64,000 nucleotides of DNA from Bacteroidaceae bacterium (lineage in GTDB: Bacteria; Bacteroidota; Bacteroidia; Bacteroidales; Bacteroidaceae), in assembly GCA_902362375.1 (NCBI GenBank), contig CABIVS010000013.1, positions 34,302 to 98,301 on the forward strand, in the 5' to 3' direction. The notes beneath the pieces are model-generated. The model saw only the letters and a program-made list of their open reading frames with translations, ran no database searches and had not been told where the DNA came from. Of the stretch, positions 26,269 through 34,939 are shown one piece after another; the stretch's first letter is position 1, and every line of letters begins with the position of its first letter. Both the position numbers and the translations under genes were made by a program.

Positions 26269-26318
26269 TACATTTTTGCAGTAAAATCCCCATACCCCCT
26301 ATAAAATAGATTGATTAT

Positions 26319-26909
26319 TCAATCATCTAAATCCCCATTTTCAAACACCGGCTCTACACACCCCACCGGTATATCTACACATGCATACCCCAACATCGTC
26401 AATCGAACAGCAACTTTCGATTTCCCATTCATATTTACTAATTCCCCTTCCAGTCCTGCCAATGGTCCTTTGATTACCCGTATTTTTTCTCCCGGAGCTA
26501 ATGGCGATGTACTCATGCTGATCGTCTCATCCGAGTAATCGAGCATAAACTTAAATCGCAACATTTGTTGGTCAGGAATAACAGCCGGAGTACTCTCCCC
26601 ACGTAATACCATATAACGGCTGATAGAAGATAAAGTCAGGACTTCTTTTTGTTCTTGCAGATCAACGTGAACAAAAATCATCATCGGAAGTAGTACCCGG
26701 TCGACAACCTTACGACGGTCGCTCCATTGATGGACTTCTTGTTGAATTGGAAGGAAATTTTCGATCCCCATTTTCGTAAGCCGCTCACTCGTTTTTTTCT
26801 CGTGACAGATGCGCACAATGGCCACTAACCAACGTTTTGAGCGCGCTACGCTGCTGCCAATCACATCTGTTGGCAGAGTTCTTTGATCGTCATTTTTCTT
26901 AATGATCAT
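26319..26909 (-). CDS. upxY: UpxY-type NusG-like capsule transcription antiterminator
   Basis: A 196-residue NusG/RfaH paralogue. The N-terminal NGN domain (about 25-125) has WLVAIVRICHEKKTSERL and FLPIQQEVHQWSDRRKVVDRVLLPMMIFVHVD; the C-terminal KOW domain has GEKIRVIKGPLAGLEGELV. UpxY proteins bind the paused RNA polymerase in their own operon's leader and let it read through the long capsule operon. It is the first gene of the locus and lies about 50 nt after the predicted transcription start. Locus specificity resides in the NGN half and cannot be tested here. Confidence 0.93.
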   Translation of the reverse strand: MIIKKNDDQRTLPTDVIGSSVARSKRWLVAIVRICHEKKTSERLTKMGIENFLPIQQEVHQWSDRRKVVDRVLLPMMIFVHVDLQEQKEVLTLSSISRYMVLRGESTPAVIPDQQMLRFKFMLDYSDETISMSTSPLAPGEKIRVIKGPLAGLEGELVNMNGKSKVAVRLTMLGYACVDIPVGCVEPVFENGDLDD

Positions 26910-26964
26910 GTATTTTTACCCCTCATTTTCCATCACCTTTTAGGCAACGGATTGAATTCGGTGG

Positions 26965-27000
26965 CAAAGATAGATAAAATTATAAATAATAAACAAGAAA
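26965..27000 (-). promoter_or_regulatory. Promoter of the capsule operon
   Basis: On the minus strand TTTCTTG (26994-27000) and TATCTTTG (26965-26972) fit the Bacteroides -33 TTTG-like and -7 TAnnTTTG elements with 21 bp between them. Transcription would begin near 26958, about 50 nt before upxY. No flanking inverted repeats were seen, so unlike many Bacteroides capsule promoters this one does not look invertible. Confidence 0.7.
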
Positions 27001-27025
27001 AATGCTTTATTTTTCCACACAAATC

Positions 27026-30000
27026 TCAATACTTTACAGTCCGAATAAAGCAAGCGTCACAATTACTACCATCATCCGCATCTGCCGCACCATTCAAAAA
27101 ACCTTCAAACCCCATAGTAAAATAGTTTATATCAAAAGCACTTGATTCATTTACATTCTTTATTTCACTCTTAAGCAATCTGTTACGACAATGATAAATA
27201 GCACCAGGACGCTCAAACAAATCATAAAATAACGGCAAATATTTTATATTTCCAGAAGGGTCATTCTTTGTATAATAATCAGAACGTCCTGCATAACGTA
27301 GCCTTCCAGCTTTATCGTTTGGATTACTTTTAGTATCCGGACTTCCTATCCGCCTTCCATAACCAGATTTACCAACCGGAAGAAATATATTTCGTCCATT
27401 ATTTATATTATAAACAAAACATCCACGCATCCCCTTCACGGAAGACTTTGGATCTTCCCCACGGTCATATCCCCAAGCTATATCTACGGATGATTGCGTT
27501 TCTGTAGCCCCATCCCCATAAAGCACACCATACCCCTTATTAATATTACTATGAATCGAGGTGGATTCCAAAGTATAAAAATCCTCAATCTTAGCAATAC
27601 GCTCATTATTTCCTGCAATACTCCATCCTGAAACAAGACTATTGTTCGTCAATGACGGCTGAAGACCTTCCCATGACAACTCTGACTCTGCCGTTTTTCC
27701 TTTCTCTAATACTGTGAAATTTCCATCCGGACCTTCACCAAACTTAAACCCAGCCCGTTCATTATTGGAAGCAAGAATTGCCGTATAATTGCCACGGCGA
27801 AATAACGACCCTTCTTCCAAAGGAGAATTTGTGTAGACAGGGGTATCATTAGCGTCAAAACGATAAACATTAAAAGAAGTCCATGCCGGATTCGTTTCAC
27901 TCTCCGTATTCCCATTCAAAGTAATAGGTGCATATCCCTGACGTACAAATATAGAATGCTCGCAAGTATAATTGTGATAACGTACACGTACAATGGCACA
28001 ACGAACTTCAGTTTCTTTTATAGTCCCGTTAAACTTTATTTTAAAATCTATCAAATGTTCACTTGCACCTTCTATTCTTTTCGAATCAGTATTCACAATC
28101 CCTTCGCTCCCTTCAGAAGTTGCTTCCAATGATATAAAGTCATCTCCACCCTCCATTATCTCCGCTCTCCACGCCCCCTCTGATTTGAAAGTAACATAAG
28201 ATGTTTCATCTTCTTTTGGTAGACGCATAAGTGTCACATGGAAATCATCCTTCTTGCCTGCACTACGCCATACCCCCTTCGGATTCTCTATACGACGTAC
28301 CTGTATCATATCAAGATAAACCGGCTCCCCCACTTGATTTCCCTTGTCATCCTCTATTGTAAACTTTATCTTCTCCTTACGAGGATATGCTACATACGGA
28401 TTATTACCAGTAAAGCCAGTTTTTGTAACAAGTTCCTTAGCACGAGTATATAATGGTATAGTAAAAATATGTTCACTTCCCTTGTTTACTATCGTATATT
28501 TGCCATCAATATCATCTCCTCCACTACCGTTCTCAATCCACGCATATTCTCTTTTACCCCTGTTTTTTCCATCAATCATTCCCTTATAATATTTATAATT
28601 GTAATACGAAGCATCAGCAGCATCAATTTGCCATGATGCTTTATCCGCCCATTCAGGGTTTTCAACCTTTACAACTGAAGTTTTTCGCAAAGATAAAAAA
28701 CTGTTCCAAGGACCATCATTATAAATTTCACCCGTATAATAAAAACCGTTAGTAACCCAAGGAAATGCAGTTGTTCCATTTCCCCATGGCTTCCAACCTG
28801 TAAAATCCGGATCCACTTCATCATCTTCACCGGAAGAAGGGCGATCTGCACCATAGCTTTTAGTATTCTTTGCTAAGATTTTTGCCACAAGCTTATAGCC
28901 TTCTTTCATCTCTCCAACCACTTTTACCGTAGTCATCATGTCCTTATTATACAAATAAGAAATGTACTGTGGAGTAGTCACATGGATGCCGGGCGGCTCT
29001 TTATATTCGATGTGCCAATCGGCATCGTTGCCGTAGCCCTTGAATTTAAGGGTCAGTTTGTAATGAGTATTGCGTTCGGCATTATAATCTGTTTTTACAT
29101 CTTTTCCAAGCATAAAGCGAAACTTGATCGGTCCTGCCCCCAGATGTTCGTCCAAAGCCGTACAACGATAATAACCACTCACCTCCACATACGTACCGTA
29201 AGGTTTTTCATCTTTCCAACCGGAACCCGGCTCATTTTCATCCGGATTGGGCTTCCATATCGAATGGCCACCATCGTTCGACTGATATTTCAACTTTCCT
29301 TTCCCTTGCATATTCTCATAAAAAAACAGAGACTTTGCTGTATGGGCATGACGATTGGTGATAATATTGGAATCGTCACCATCCTCTCCCATACCCAAAT
29401 AAGGATGCTGTGTTTTACACACATGTTTATAGTTTTCCGGAGTGAGCGTTTGAAGATCTTTATCCGGGAGTTCTTGAATAATAATGGATTTACCTTCTTC
29501 AAGCAAACCGTTAGAAGCGGAATAACGTACAGAACGCTCAAGCATCCTATCATCCCATTTTGTTTCTTCAGCCATATAGTCACTCAACGGATACACTTTG
29601 CTTACATCAGCCTGTCCGGGTGTATTCGGGTTGCCTAATGCGCAGGTTTTAGGTATATCTTTTATTACAATATTTTCAATATATATCTGCACATTTTCAT
29701 AAAGGCCGGTACCGTCGAATGCAACCGTTACCTTAGAAGCTGCGCGACGCAACCAGCTATGGAGTTGCACACTTGGAGAATTTATAGTGACTGGCTGGCC
29801 ATCGTCCGCATTACGATCCGGCTTAAGACTAAATATACCAAACATCTCACTATTCTTTGCTATTTCATCCTCCCAGGTAAGAGAAATTGATTTCAGTCCT
29901 GCACGGGTCTTTATCGCATCAGAATAATCTCCCAGATCACCCATATTAGCTACCGCATAGACATAGTAGCGTCCTCGCTTTATCGAACGAAGCTTAAAGG

Positions 30001-30415
30001 TGGCCGAACCTGTCTTGTCGTCCTCAAACTGACTTCCGTCTTCATTTTTATCTTCGTCAATACGATTGTCTTCTAATTTATAGTTCCAATCGGCAACATC
30101 CGGATCGGACGTCACATCATTATTGCGAACGATATAATTATGAACTAATTCGCCTGCTTCATTATAGAACAGCATACAAAGCGAGTTGATATTCTGAATG
30201 GCATCTCCATCATCACCACCCGTTTCTTTTTGCGCTTCTCCGGCACGAGTCTTGCCCAGTAATGCATTCTCCTGATCAAAACATAAGGATACAGAAATGA
30301 CAGCATCTCCTTTGCCAATTTCTTCTGTCATGAAATAATCGTCCCGACAACTTGTCGTCAGTACGAATTGCAGCATAAGCAAAACAAAACAAAATAAAGT
30401 TGTTATCTTTCTCAT
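27026..30415 (-). CDS. Large fimbrial accessory/tip lipoprotein (DUF4906-like, Mfa5-type position)
   Basis: About 1129 residues, the last and largest gene of the fimbrial operon. A lipoprotein signal (FVLTTSC, Cys about residue 23 from the ATG at 30415; ATGs at 30427/30424 are alternatives) is followed by ISVSLCFDQENALLG and an Arg-containing segment KTRAGEAQ, then an Mfa-like domain (SLCMLFYNEAGELVHNYIV; YYVYAVANMGDLGDY) and a long beta-rich C-terminal region ending in GAADADDGSNCDACFIR. Large proteins at this place are usually fimbrial tip or accessory adhesins. The C-terminal two thirds are not recognised. It ends 26 nt before the capsule promoter. Confidence 0.7.
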   Translation of the reverse strand: MRKITTLFCFVLLMLQFVLTTSCRDDYFMTEEIGKGDAVISVSLCFDQENALLGKTRAGEAQKETGGDDGDAIQNINSLCMLFYNEAGELVHNYIVRNNDVTSDPDVADWNYKLEDNRIDEDKNEDGSQFEDDKTGSATFKLRSIKRGRYYVYAVANMGDLGDYSDAIKTRAGLKSISLTWEDEIAKNSEMFGIFSLKPDRNADDGQPVTINSPSVQLHSWLRRAASKVTVAFDGTGLYENVQIYIENIVIKDIPKTCALGNPNTPGQADVSKVYPLSDYMAEETKWDDRMLERSVRYSASNGLLEEGKSIIIQELPDKDLQTLTPENYKHVCKTQHPYLGMGEDGDDSNIITNRHAHTAKSLFFYENMQGKGKLKYQSNDGGHSIWKPNPDENEPGSGWKDEKPYGTYVEVSGYYRCTALDEHLGAGPIKFRFMLGKDVKTDYNAERNTHYKLTLKFKGYGNDADWHIEYKEPPGIHVTTPQYISYLYNKDMMTTVKVVGEMKEGYKLVAKILAKNTKSYGADRPSSGEDDEVDPDFTGWKPWGNGTTAFPWVTNGFYYTGEIYNDGPWNSFLSLRKTSVVKVENPEWADKASWQIDAADASYYNYKYYKGMIDGKNRGKREYAWIENGSGGDDIDGKYTIVNKGSEHIFTIPLYTRAKELVTKTGFTGNNPYVAYPRKEKIKFTIEDDKGNQVGEPVYLDMIQVRRIENPKGVWRSAGKKDDFHVTLMRLPKEDETSYVTFKSEGAWRAEIMEGGDDFISLEATSEGSEGIVNTDSKRIEGASEHLIDFKIKFNGTIKETEVRCAIVRVRYHNYTCEHSIFVRQGYAPITLNGNTESETNPAWTSFNVYRFDANDTPVYTNSPLEEGSLFRRGNYTAILASNNERAGFKFGEGPDGNFTVLEKGKTAESELSWEGLQPSLTNNSLVSGWSIAGNNERIAKIEDFYTLESTSIHSNINKGYGVLYGDGATETQSSVDIAWGYDRGEDPKSSVKGMRGCFVYNINNGRNIFLPVGKSGYGRRIGSPDTKSNPNDKAGRLRYAGRSDYYTKNDPSGNIKYLPLFYDLFERPGAIYHCRNRLLKSEIKNVNESSAFDINYFTMGFEGFLNGAADADDGSNCDACFIRTVKY

Positions 30416-30435
30416 ACGACACATCATTTTCAGGT

Positions 30436-31644
30436 TTAATTGTTAGAATCAGATTTCGGATCCAGACCAAAATCGGGTTCAAGTTCGACCTCTGCATAGG
30501 GTACTACCTGTACATGAACATCTATTTTATCTATGTACGTTTTCGTCACGTTGAATTTATAATAATAATTGCGATGAATGTCGAAAGGTGTACCTAATGC
30601 TACGTCTTTCGGTGCATTATCATAATATTTAAAATCAATAGTATGTATTTGATCGCTCTCGGCAAATTTCAAGTGAATCTCGGCTGCATCCACAGCTTTG
30701 TTACCGTTGAGAAGGTTTTGATATTCGGGAATATAGAGCACAAAACGAGTTCCTTTCGACAGTTCCTCGAAAGGCAATTCTTTCTCATCACTGTCGTTCT
30801 TGCCATCCGGCAAATGCAAGTCGTCTACATAATCCTTGTCATAATCCCCCTTCACATAATCGCTTTCCACGAATACATTATCCGGTGCACAATATCCGCG
30901 GCTATTGTAGCGATGTAGCGTAACAGACTTTAAGGTGTAGTCGGAAGTATTGCCAAAGGCTTCGGCAACAGTATAGTTAACTTCCACTTTCGCCATCGCA
31001 CGAAGCATATGGAGCGTGCCTAAATAAGTGCACATATTAGAGTAGAATTTCACGTTCTCGAAAAGTTTCACGCCATACATAGGAATGAGACAATCTTCTG
31101 AAAGATGAAACAAAGAAGGAGTAACATACGAATATTGACTGCCCGGGCTTATACATATATCTTTGATGGTAGTTTGCCCAACAACCATTTCACTTTCTTG
31201 GGGATATTCCCTCCAGTTGGCAAGCATCACGACCTTGAATGTAGAAGGAAGCGGTTTTCTAATATTACCCACTACATCATAATACTTTGAACGATAACCG
31301 GCATTGCCCACAAGCATAATACCTTCCAGCTGAAGAGTAGAAATATATTTATTATCTTTATCGAAAAAGAGGATACGAAAGTCTTGATTCTCAAAATTGA
31401 TGTAATTTTCAAAATCCGTTTCCATCCCGTTGTCATACCCGTCCCGACCGGCCCTTGTCACTGTTCGGGTATCAGAGAGTTCATCAAACGCAATATGAAA
31501 ACCTACCTGAACAGTCTCCTCTTCTTCATACCGGTCTGTTGAAAGGTATTCTCTCTCTGAACTGCACGATAAGAACAAAATGCAGACAGAGAAGAACAAG
31601 CAAGAAAATGACAATATGCTTTTACCTTTTCTCATCATATACAT
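30436..31644 (-). CDS. Fimbrillin-family minor/accessory subunit lipoprotein
   Basis: About 402 residues from ATG 31644 (a TTG at 31674 would overlap the preceding gene; ATGs at 31638 and 31635 are possible). Lipobox FLSCSS near residue 27-30, then VQVGFHIAFDELSDTRT and a DNQDFRILFFD-like strand (FENQDFRILFFDKDNKY) typical of Mfa-like beta-sandwiches, and TFKVVMLANWREYP, the common alpha/beta turn of fimbrillins. Its C-terminus KIDVHVQVVPYAEVELEPD looks like the strand used for donor-strand exchange. In the Mfa1 system the equivalent genes encode accessory tip proteins (Mfa3/Mfa4); the exact equivalence is inferred from order. Confidence 0.72.
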   Translation of the reverse strand: MYMMRKGKSILSFSCLFFSVCILFLSCSSEREYLSTDRYEEEETVQVGFHIAFDELSDTRTVTRAGRDGYDNGMETDFENYINFENQDFRILFFDKDNKYISTLQLEGIMLVGNAGYRSKYYDVVGNIRKPLPSTFKVVMLANWREYPQESEMVVGQTTIKDICISPGSQYSYVTPSLFHLSEDCLIPMYGVKLFENVKFYSNMCTYLGTLHMLRAMAKVEVNYTVAEAFGNTSDYTLKSVTLHRYNSRGYCAPDNVFVESDYVKGDYDKDYVDDLHLPDGKNDSDEKELPFEELSKGTRFVLYIPEYQNLLNGNKAVDAAEIHLKFAESDQIHTIDFKYYDNAPKDVALGTPFDIHRNYYYKFNVTKTYIDKIDVHVQVVPYAEVELEPDFGLDPKSDSNN

Positions 31645-31648
31645 GTTT

Positions 31649-32659
31649 TTAAATACCGGTCTCTTGAAGAACAACTTTCCAAGAATTTATGTAAATATAA
31701 GCATCCATCCAACGGTCTCCTTCATCTAAAAAGAAAACCATATTATATTCATCTTGCCGGTCGAGATATTCCTGATCGTCCATTCGACGATTGTACTCTC
31801 CTTTCACCAGCAAAGCATAATCTATCAGTGGAATAGAAAATACTGTTTCTCCCTTATCGTTCGTCACTTTCAGGCGGGGAGCTTTTTCCTTAACCAACCT
31901 TGCAGTAGTAAGTTCTGCGATAGCAGCACTAAATGAAGATACTGTCCTGCTATCTACATCATCAATGCCTGCCGTTCCCGAGTCAGTATGCCATGCATAG
32001 TATGTCACGGGTTCATCAGATAGCAGCTTATTATCCCAGTTCATCACCCCATTTTCATCAGTTATGGAGAACGTAAATTTATCTTTATCGACAGGCTCGC
32101 CCGAAAGATGCTGCAATACAACACGTATATTATTAGTGTTTTTAACTAACGGAACGACAAAAGTATGTGTACCTTCCTCACTGCTGAAAGTCTGTTTTTC
32201 CAAATAGCCGTGATACAGCCTATTAAGGTCTTCTTTGACATAAGCTGTTCCATCAAGCTTGTGCTCGCGCTTCAATGAACAAATCAGGTCTTCCTTACGA
32301 GATGAGACAGGAACGGCAAATGAATTGCCTCCTGCCAACCCACACCATGCCAACAGGCTATAACTACCCGGAGCCACGTCTACTTCCATTGCATATCCTT
32401 CTTGTGCAAGAGTTTCCCCTTGCTCTGAACCTTGCCACACTACATTATTCTGTTCATCAAGGACATAAAGTGTAACCGAATTTACCTCGTGTGCAAAAGC
32501 ATCTGCAAACTTCATATTCATATCATAACGGAACTTGACATGATAATGCACAGAGCAATCTCCTTCATCCTCGTAAATTCCATCGCAAGCTGTCATTACA
32601 AAAAGAACAGACAGCAGCATAAGCACTGGCAGTGTTGTTGTTTTATTTATTTCTTTCAT
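31649..32659 (-). CDS. FimB/Mfa2-family fimbrial anchor subunit
   Basis: About 336 residues. Starting at ATG 32659 gives a clean lipoprotein signal ending FVMTACDG (an ATG at 32677 adds six residues). The body begins CSVHYHVKFRYDMN and has SVTLYVLDEQNNVVW and GSYSLLAWCGL, strongly characteristic of FimB/Mfa2 proteins, and ends with YINSWKVVLQETGI. These outer-membrane lipoproteins anchor the fimbrial base and end polymerisation. The SWKVV C-terminal strand is shared with the major fimbrillin encoded just upstream. Confidence 0.87.
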   Translation of the reverse strand: MKEINKTTTLPVLMLLSVLFVMTACDGIYEDEGDCSVHYHVKFRYDMNMKFADAFAHEVNSVTLYVLDEQNNVVWQGSEQGETLAQEGYAMEVDVAPGSYSLLAWCGLAGGNSFAVPVSSRKEDLICSLKREHKLDGTAYVKEDLNRLYHGYLEKQTFSSEEGTHTFVVPLVKNTNNIRVVLQHLSGEPVDKDKFTFSITDENGVMNWDNKLLSDEPVTYYAWHTDSGTAGIDDVDSRTVSSFSAAIAELTTARLVKEKAPRLKVTNDKGETVFSIPLIDYALLVKGEYNRRMDDQEYLDRQDEYNMVFFLDEGDRWMDAYIYINSWKVVLQETGI

Positions 32660-32843
32660 ATAAACTAATGTATTCATCGTTTATATACATGGATTATTTC
32701 TCTCGTTATATATATTGTCTACGAACATACATCCGTAGTGAATTTTCATTGTTAGTGGGAAAATAGACAACTTTTTGGCGTCACATTTTCCAAAGCCGCC
32801 CTTTCTTTGTACCGGAACGGAAGTACTTTTTCTTGTTAAATCC

Positions 32844-32877
32844 CGGAGGAGCAGGAATTAAAGCCTTTTCTCCTCCG
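32844..32877 (-). promoter_or_regulatory. Hairpin between the major fimbrillin and anchor genes
   Basis: In the 252-bp gap after the major fimbrillin stop, an 8-bp inverted repeat (CGGAGGAG/CTCCTCCG) at 32844-32851 and 32870-32877 encloses 18 nt. It is GC-rich in an AT-rich gap and has no U-tract directly after it. It could weaken transcription downstream or protect the 3' end of the upstream mRNA, so that the pilin is made in excess. The rest of the gap shows no gene. Confidence 0.45.
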
Positions 32878-32911
32878 AGATAAATTTCTATTTATGTGTT
32901 AGCAATAAAAA

Positions 32912-34828
32912 TTACAAACCGACATTCTGATTAACAACTTTCCAAGAAAGGATATTAATTGTAGCACCTACATAGTAGTTTTCTTTTTCATCATCTTCAC
33001 TAGGAACAATTACTTCATCCGGATCATAAACACCCTTACCTAAGTTTTCCAATTTGTTTACTGTAAGTGTGTAGTAGTGATTACGAACAACGCCGTAATT
33101 AGCTTCGAATGTTTTTACTTCTTTATCTCCGATTGTTTCAGTTTCGTTATTCAAGTGTTCAATAGGAATATTATAGTACATCAAACCACCTTTATAACCA
33201 ATTGCAGGATCTTGGTTTTCAAAGTTCTTAAATGATAAAGCTGTATTTATAACGTCAATATCACTCGCTTCAGCAGATAGCATTTTTTTATTCGCATCCT
33301 TCTTATAAAGAGTTGTAATAGAAACTTCTGTTTCCTTAGTAAGCGCTACTTTTACCTTACCATCACCCATGTTAACCAACTCTACATAAGTATCATTGAT
33401 TTGCTTGTATTTTTCATCGTCAGTAGCACTTTCATCTACACCATCAACTTTATAATACAAATTAATTTTTTGTGTATTAAGTACATAATTGAGATATGAT
33501 TTTCTCAAATAAAGCAGACCGTTAAAACGAACTAAATCATCACTTAAATCATTACCGTCCTTATCACAAATACGAGCCACCAAAATTACACTTGTACGAG
33601 CTGCACGAGATACAGCATAAGCAGCCGTATTTGTATTTTCAGCACAATAAGCAACATCGGCACCAATTACTCCATTACAATTATTTGCAGAGATGTAGTT
33701 CAAATACTTTGAGTTATTTGAATTATGAAATACCTTATTGCCATCTTTATCTGTTTCTTCACCTGCTGCAACGTCTTCGGCAGACTGTGCTGAAATCTCA
33801 TGACCATAGGCAAACGACGTACCCCAATAGCTACGGAAATATTTGCTCGCATCCCAATCGAACCCTACAAAAGTTGTCTTATCTCCTGGATTTGTACTCT
33901 GCCATGCTGTGTTGATACCTTTCAGCAAATAAGAATCTTTTGCTGTAGCATTCAAGCCCCAACCAACAAATTCTACATAAATATCAGTTGCCCCAGCTTG
34001 AATTTTATCGACAGTTGTACCCTCACCTGTACTTGGGAATACAACTTCTCCCTCATTATTTTCTTCACCTGCGATAGAAACATTCAATTTGTAGAGAGGC
34101 ACTTCCTTTTCCTCTTTCGTATATGAGGAAGCTTTTTCAAGCGTTGTTTTCAAAGCAACTTTTGCAGCCAAACGTTCTACGTAAACTTTTACAATTTGAG
34201 TCTCTTTCAACTGCTCCGTAGATTTTGCAAAATTATCTGTAGACAAAACTGTTACACAATAGAATGGAGTATTATCTTCTCTGACGTAACTTGTCGTACT
34301 CATAACAAAATTTTCACCATTTTTATAAACGCCTTCCACATCACTGTTCAAAGCCATCAAATTCTTCTGTGCTTCGTCCAATGTAGCTCCTGCCTCAAAA
34401 TTATCAGGTGCATTCAATACAGTAAGCATATATTTCGGAAAATTTGTTTCTGTAAGACCACGCAAAACAACAACTGTCTTACCATCAAATTCAATGTTAT
34501 CCGGATTTGGATCATGAATATTTCCGCCATCCCATACATCATTTTTCAAAACAAAAGCACCCGTTGCATCATAAAAATAAAATTTGGCATTCTTCACTTC
34601 GCCTTCTTTCGTATTCTTATCAGCAAATTCAAAACCTGGCGCATCATCTTTAGTCGTAGCTCTCGTCAAAGCACCCGCTTCCGAAATTTTCACGTTGATA
34701 TATGCTTCTCCATTAGGAAAAAGAACAGCATTGTCACCCTTGCCATCCGTCACATCTTTACTTTCATCGGAACATGCACATAATGCCATACATGCAAAAA
34801 TTCCCCAAATAATCTTCTTCATTTTCAT
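32912..34828 (-). CDS. Major fimbrillin, Mfa1-like
   Basis: A 638-residue precursor. Lipobox LCACSDES (Cys about 19) is followed by YINVKISEAGALTRATTKDD, where the TR bond is in the right place for Arg-specific maturation of FimA/Mfa1-type pilins. The N-terminal domain has NAKFYFYDATGAFVLKNDVW and FPKYMLTVLNAP; the C-terminal Mfa1-type domain has NHYYTLTVNKLENLGKGV, IVPSEDDEKEN, and ends INILSWKVVNQNVGL, the strand expected to be donated to the next subunit. Long, but within the range of Mfa1-like pilins. Third gene of the operon and the likely shaft component. Confidence 0.85.
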   Translation of the reverse strand: MKMKKIIWGIFACMALCACSDESKDVTDGKGDNAVLFPNGEAYINVKISEAGALTRATTKDDAPGFEFADKNTKEGEVKNAKFYFYDATGAFVLKNDVWDGGNIHDPNPDNIEFDGKTVVVLRGLTETNFPKYMLTVLNAPDNFEAGATLDEAQKNLMALNSDVEGVYKNGENFVMSTTSYVREDNTPFYCVTVLSTDNFAKSTEQLKETQIVKVYVERLAAKVALKTTLEKASSYTKEEKEVPLYKLNVSIAGEENNEGEVVFPSTGEGTTVDKIQAGATDIYVEFVGWGLNATAKDSYLLKGINTAWQSTNPGDKTTFVGFDWDASKYFRSYWGTSFAYGHEISAQSAEDVAAGEETDKDGNKVFHNSNNSKYLNYISANNCNGVIGADVAYCAENTNTAAYAVSRAARTSVILVARICDKDGNDLSDDLVRFNGLLYLRKSYLNYVLNTQKINLYYKVDGVDESATDDEKYKQINDTYVELVNMGDGKVKVALTKETEVSITTLYKKDANKKMLSAEASDIDVINTALSFKNFENQDPAIGYKGGLMYYNIPIEHLNNETETIGDKEVKTFEANYGVVRNHYYTLTVNKLENLGKGVYDPDEVIVPSEDDEKENYYVGATINILSWKVVNQNVGL

Positions 34829-34939
34829 AATTAAAAAATTAATAGTTATTATAAATCTATCTTCTAATCTCTTGATTTTAATCCAATCAGCTAACCTTAT
34901 TAATCTCGGCAGCTTCCTTTTTATAATAATGTTAATGAA

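Noticed and set aside
26910..27025. Invertible promoter directly in front of upxY
   Set aside because: I looked for inverted repeats flanking the upxY promoter, as in many Bacteroides capsule loci, and saw only the short AT-only repeat near 27000.
28982..29638. Plus-strand open frame of 218 codons
   Set aside because: It lies wholly antisense to the large fimbrial lipoprotein gene, has no recognisable motif and has the composition of a shadow frame.
34196..34783. Plus-strand open frame of 195 codons
   Set aside because: Antisense to the major fimbrillin; rich in Cys, Phe and Ile in the way of shadow frames.
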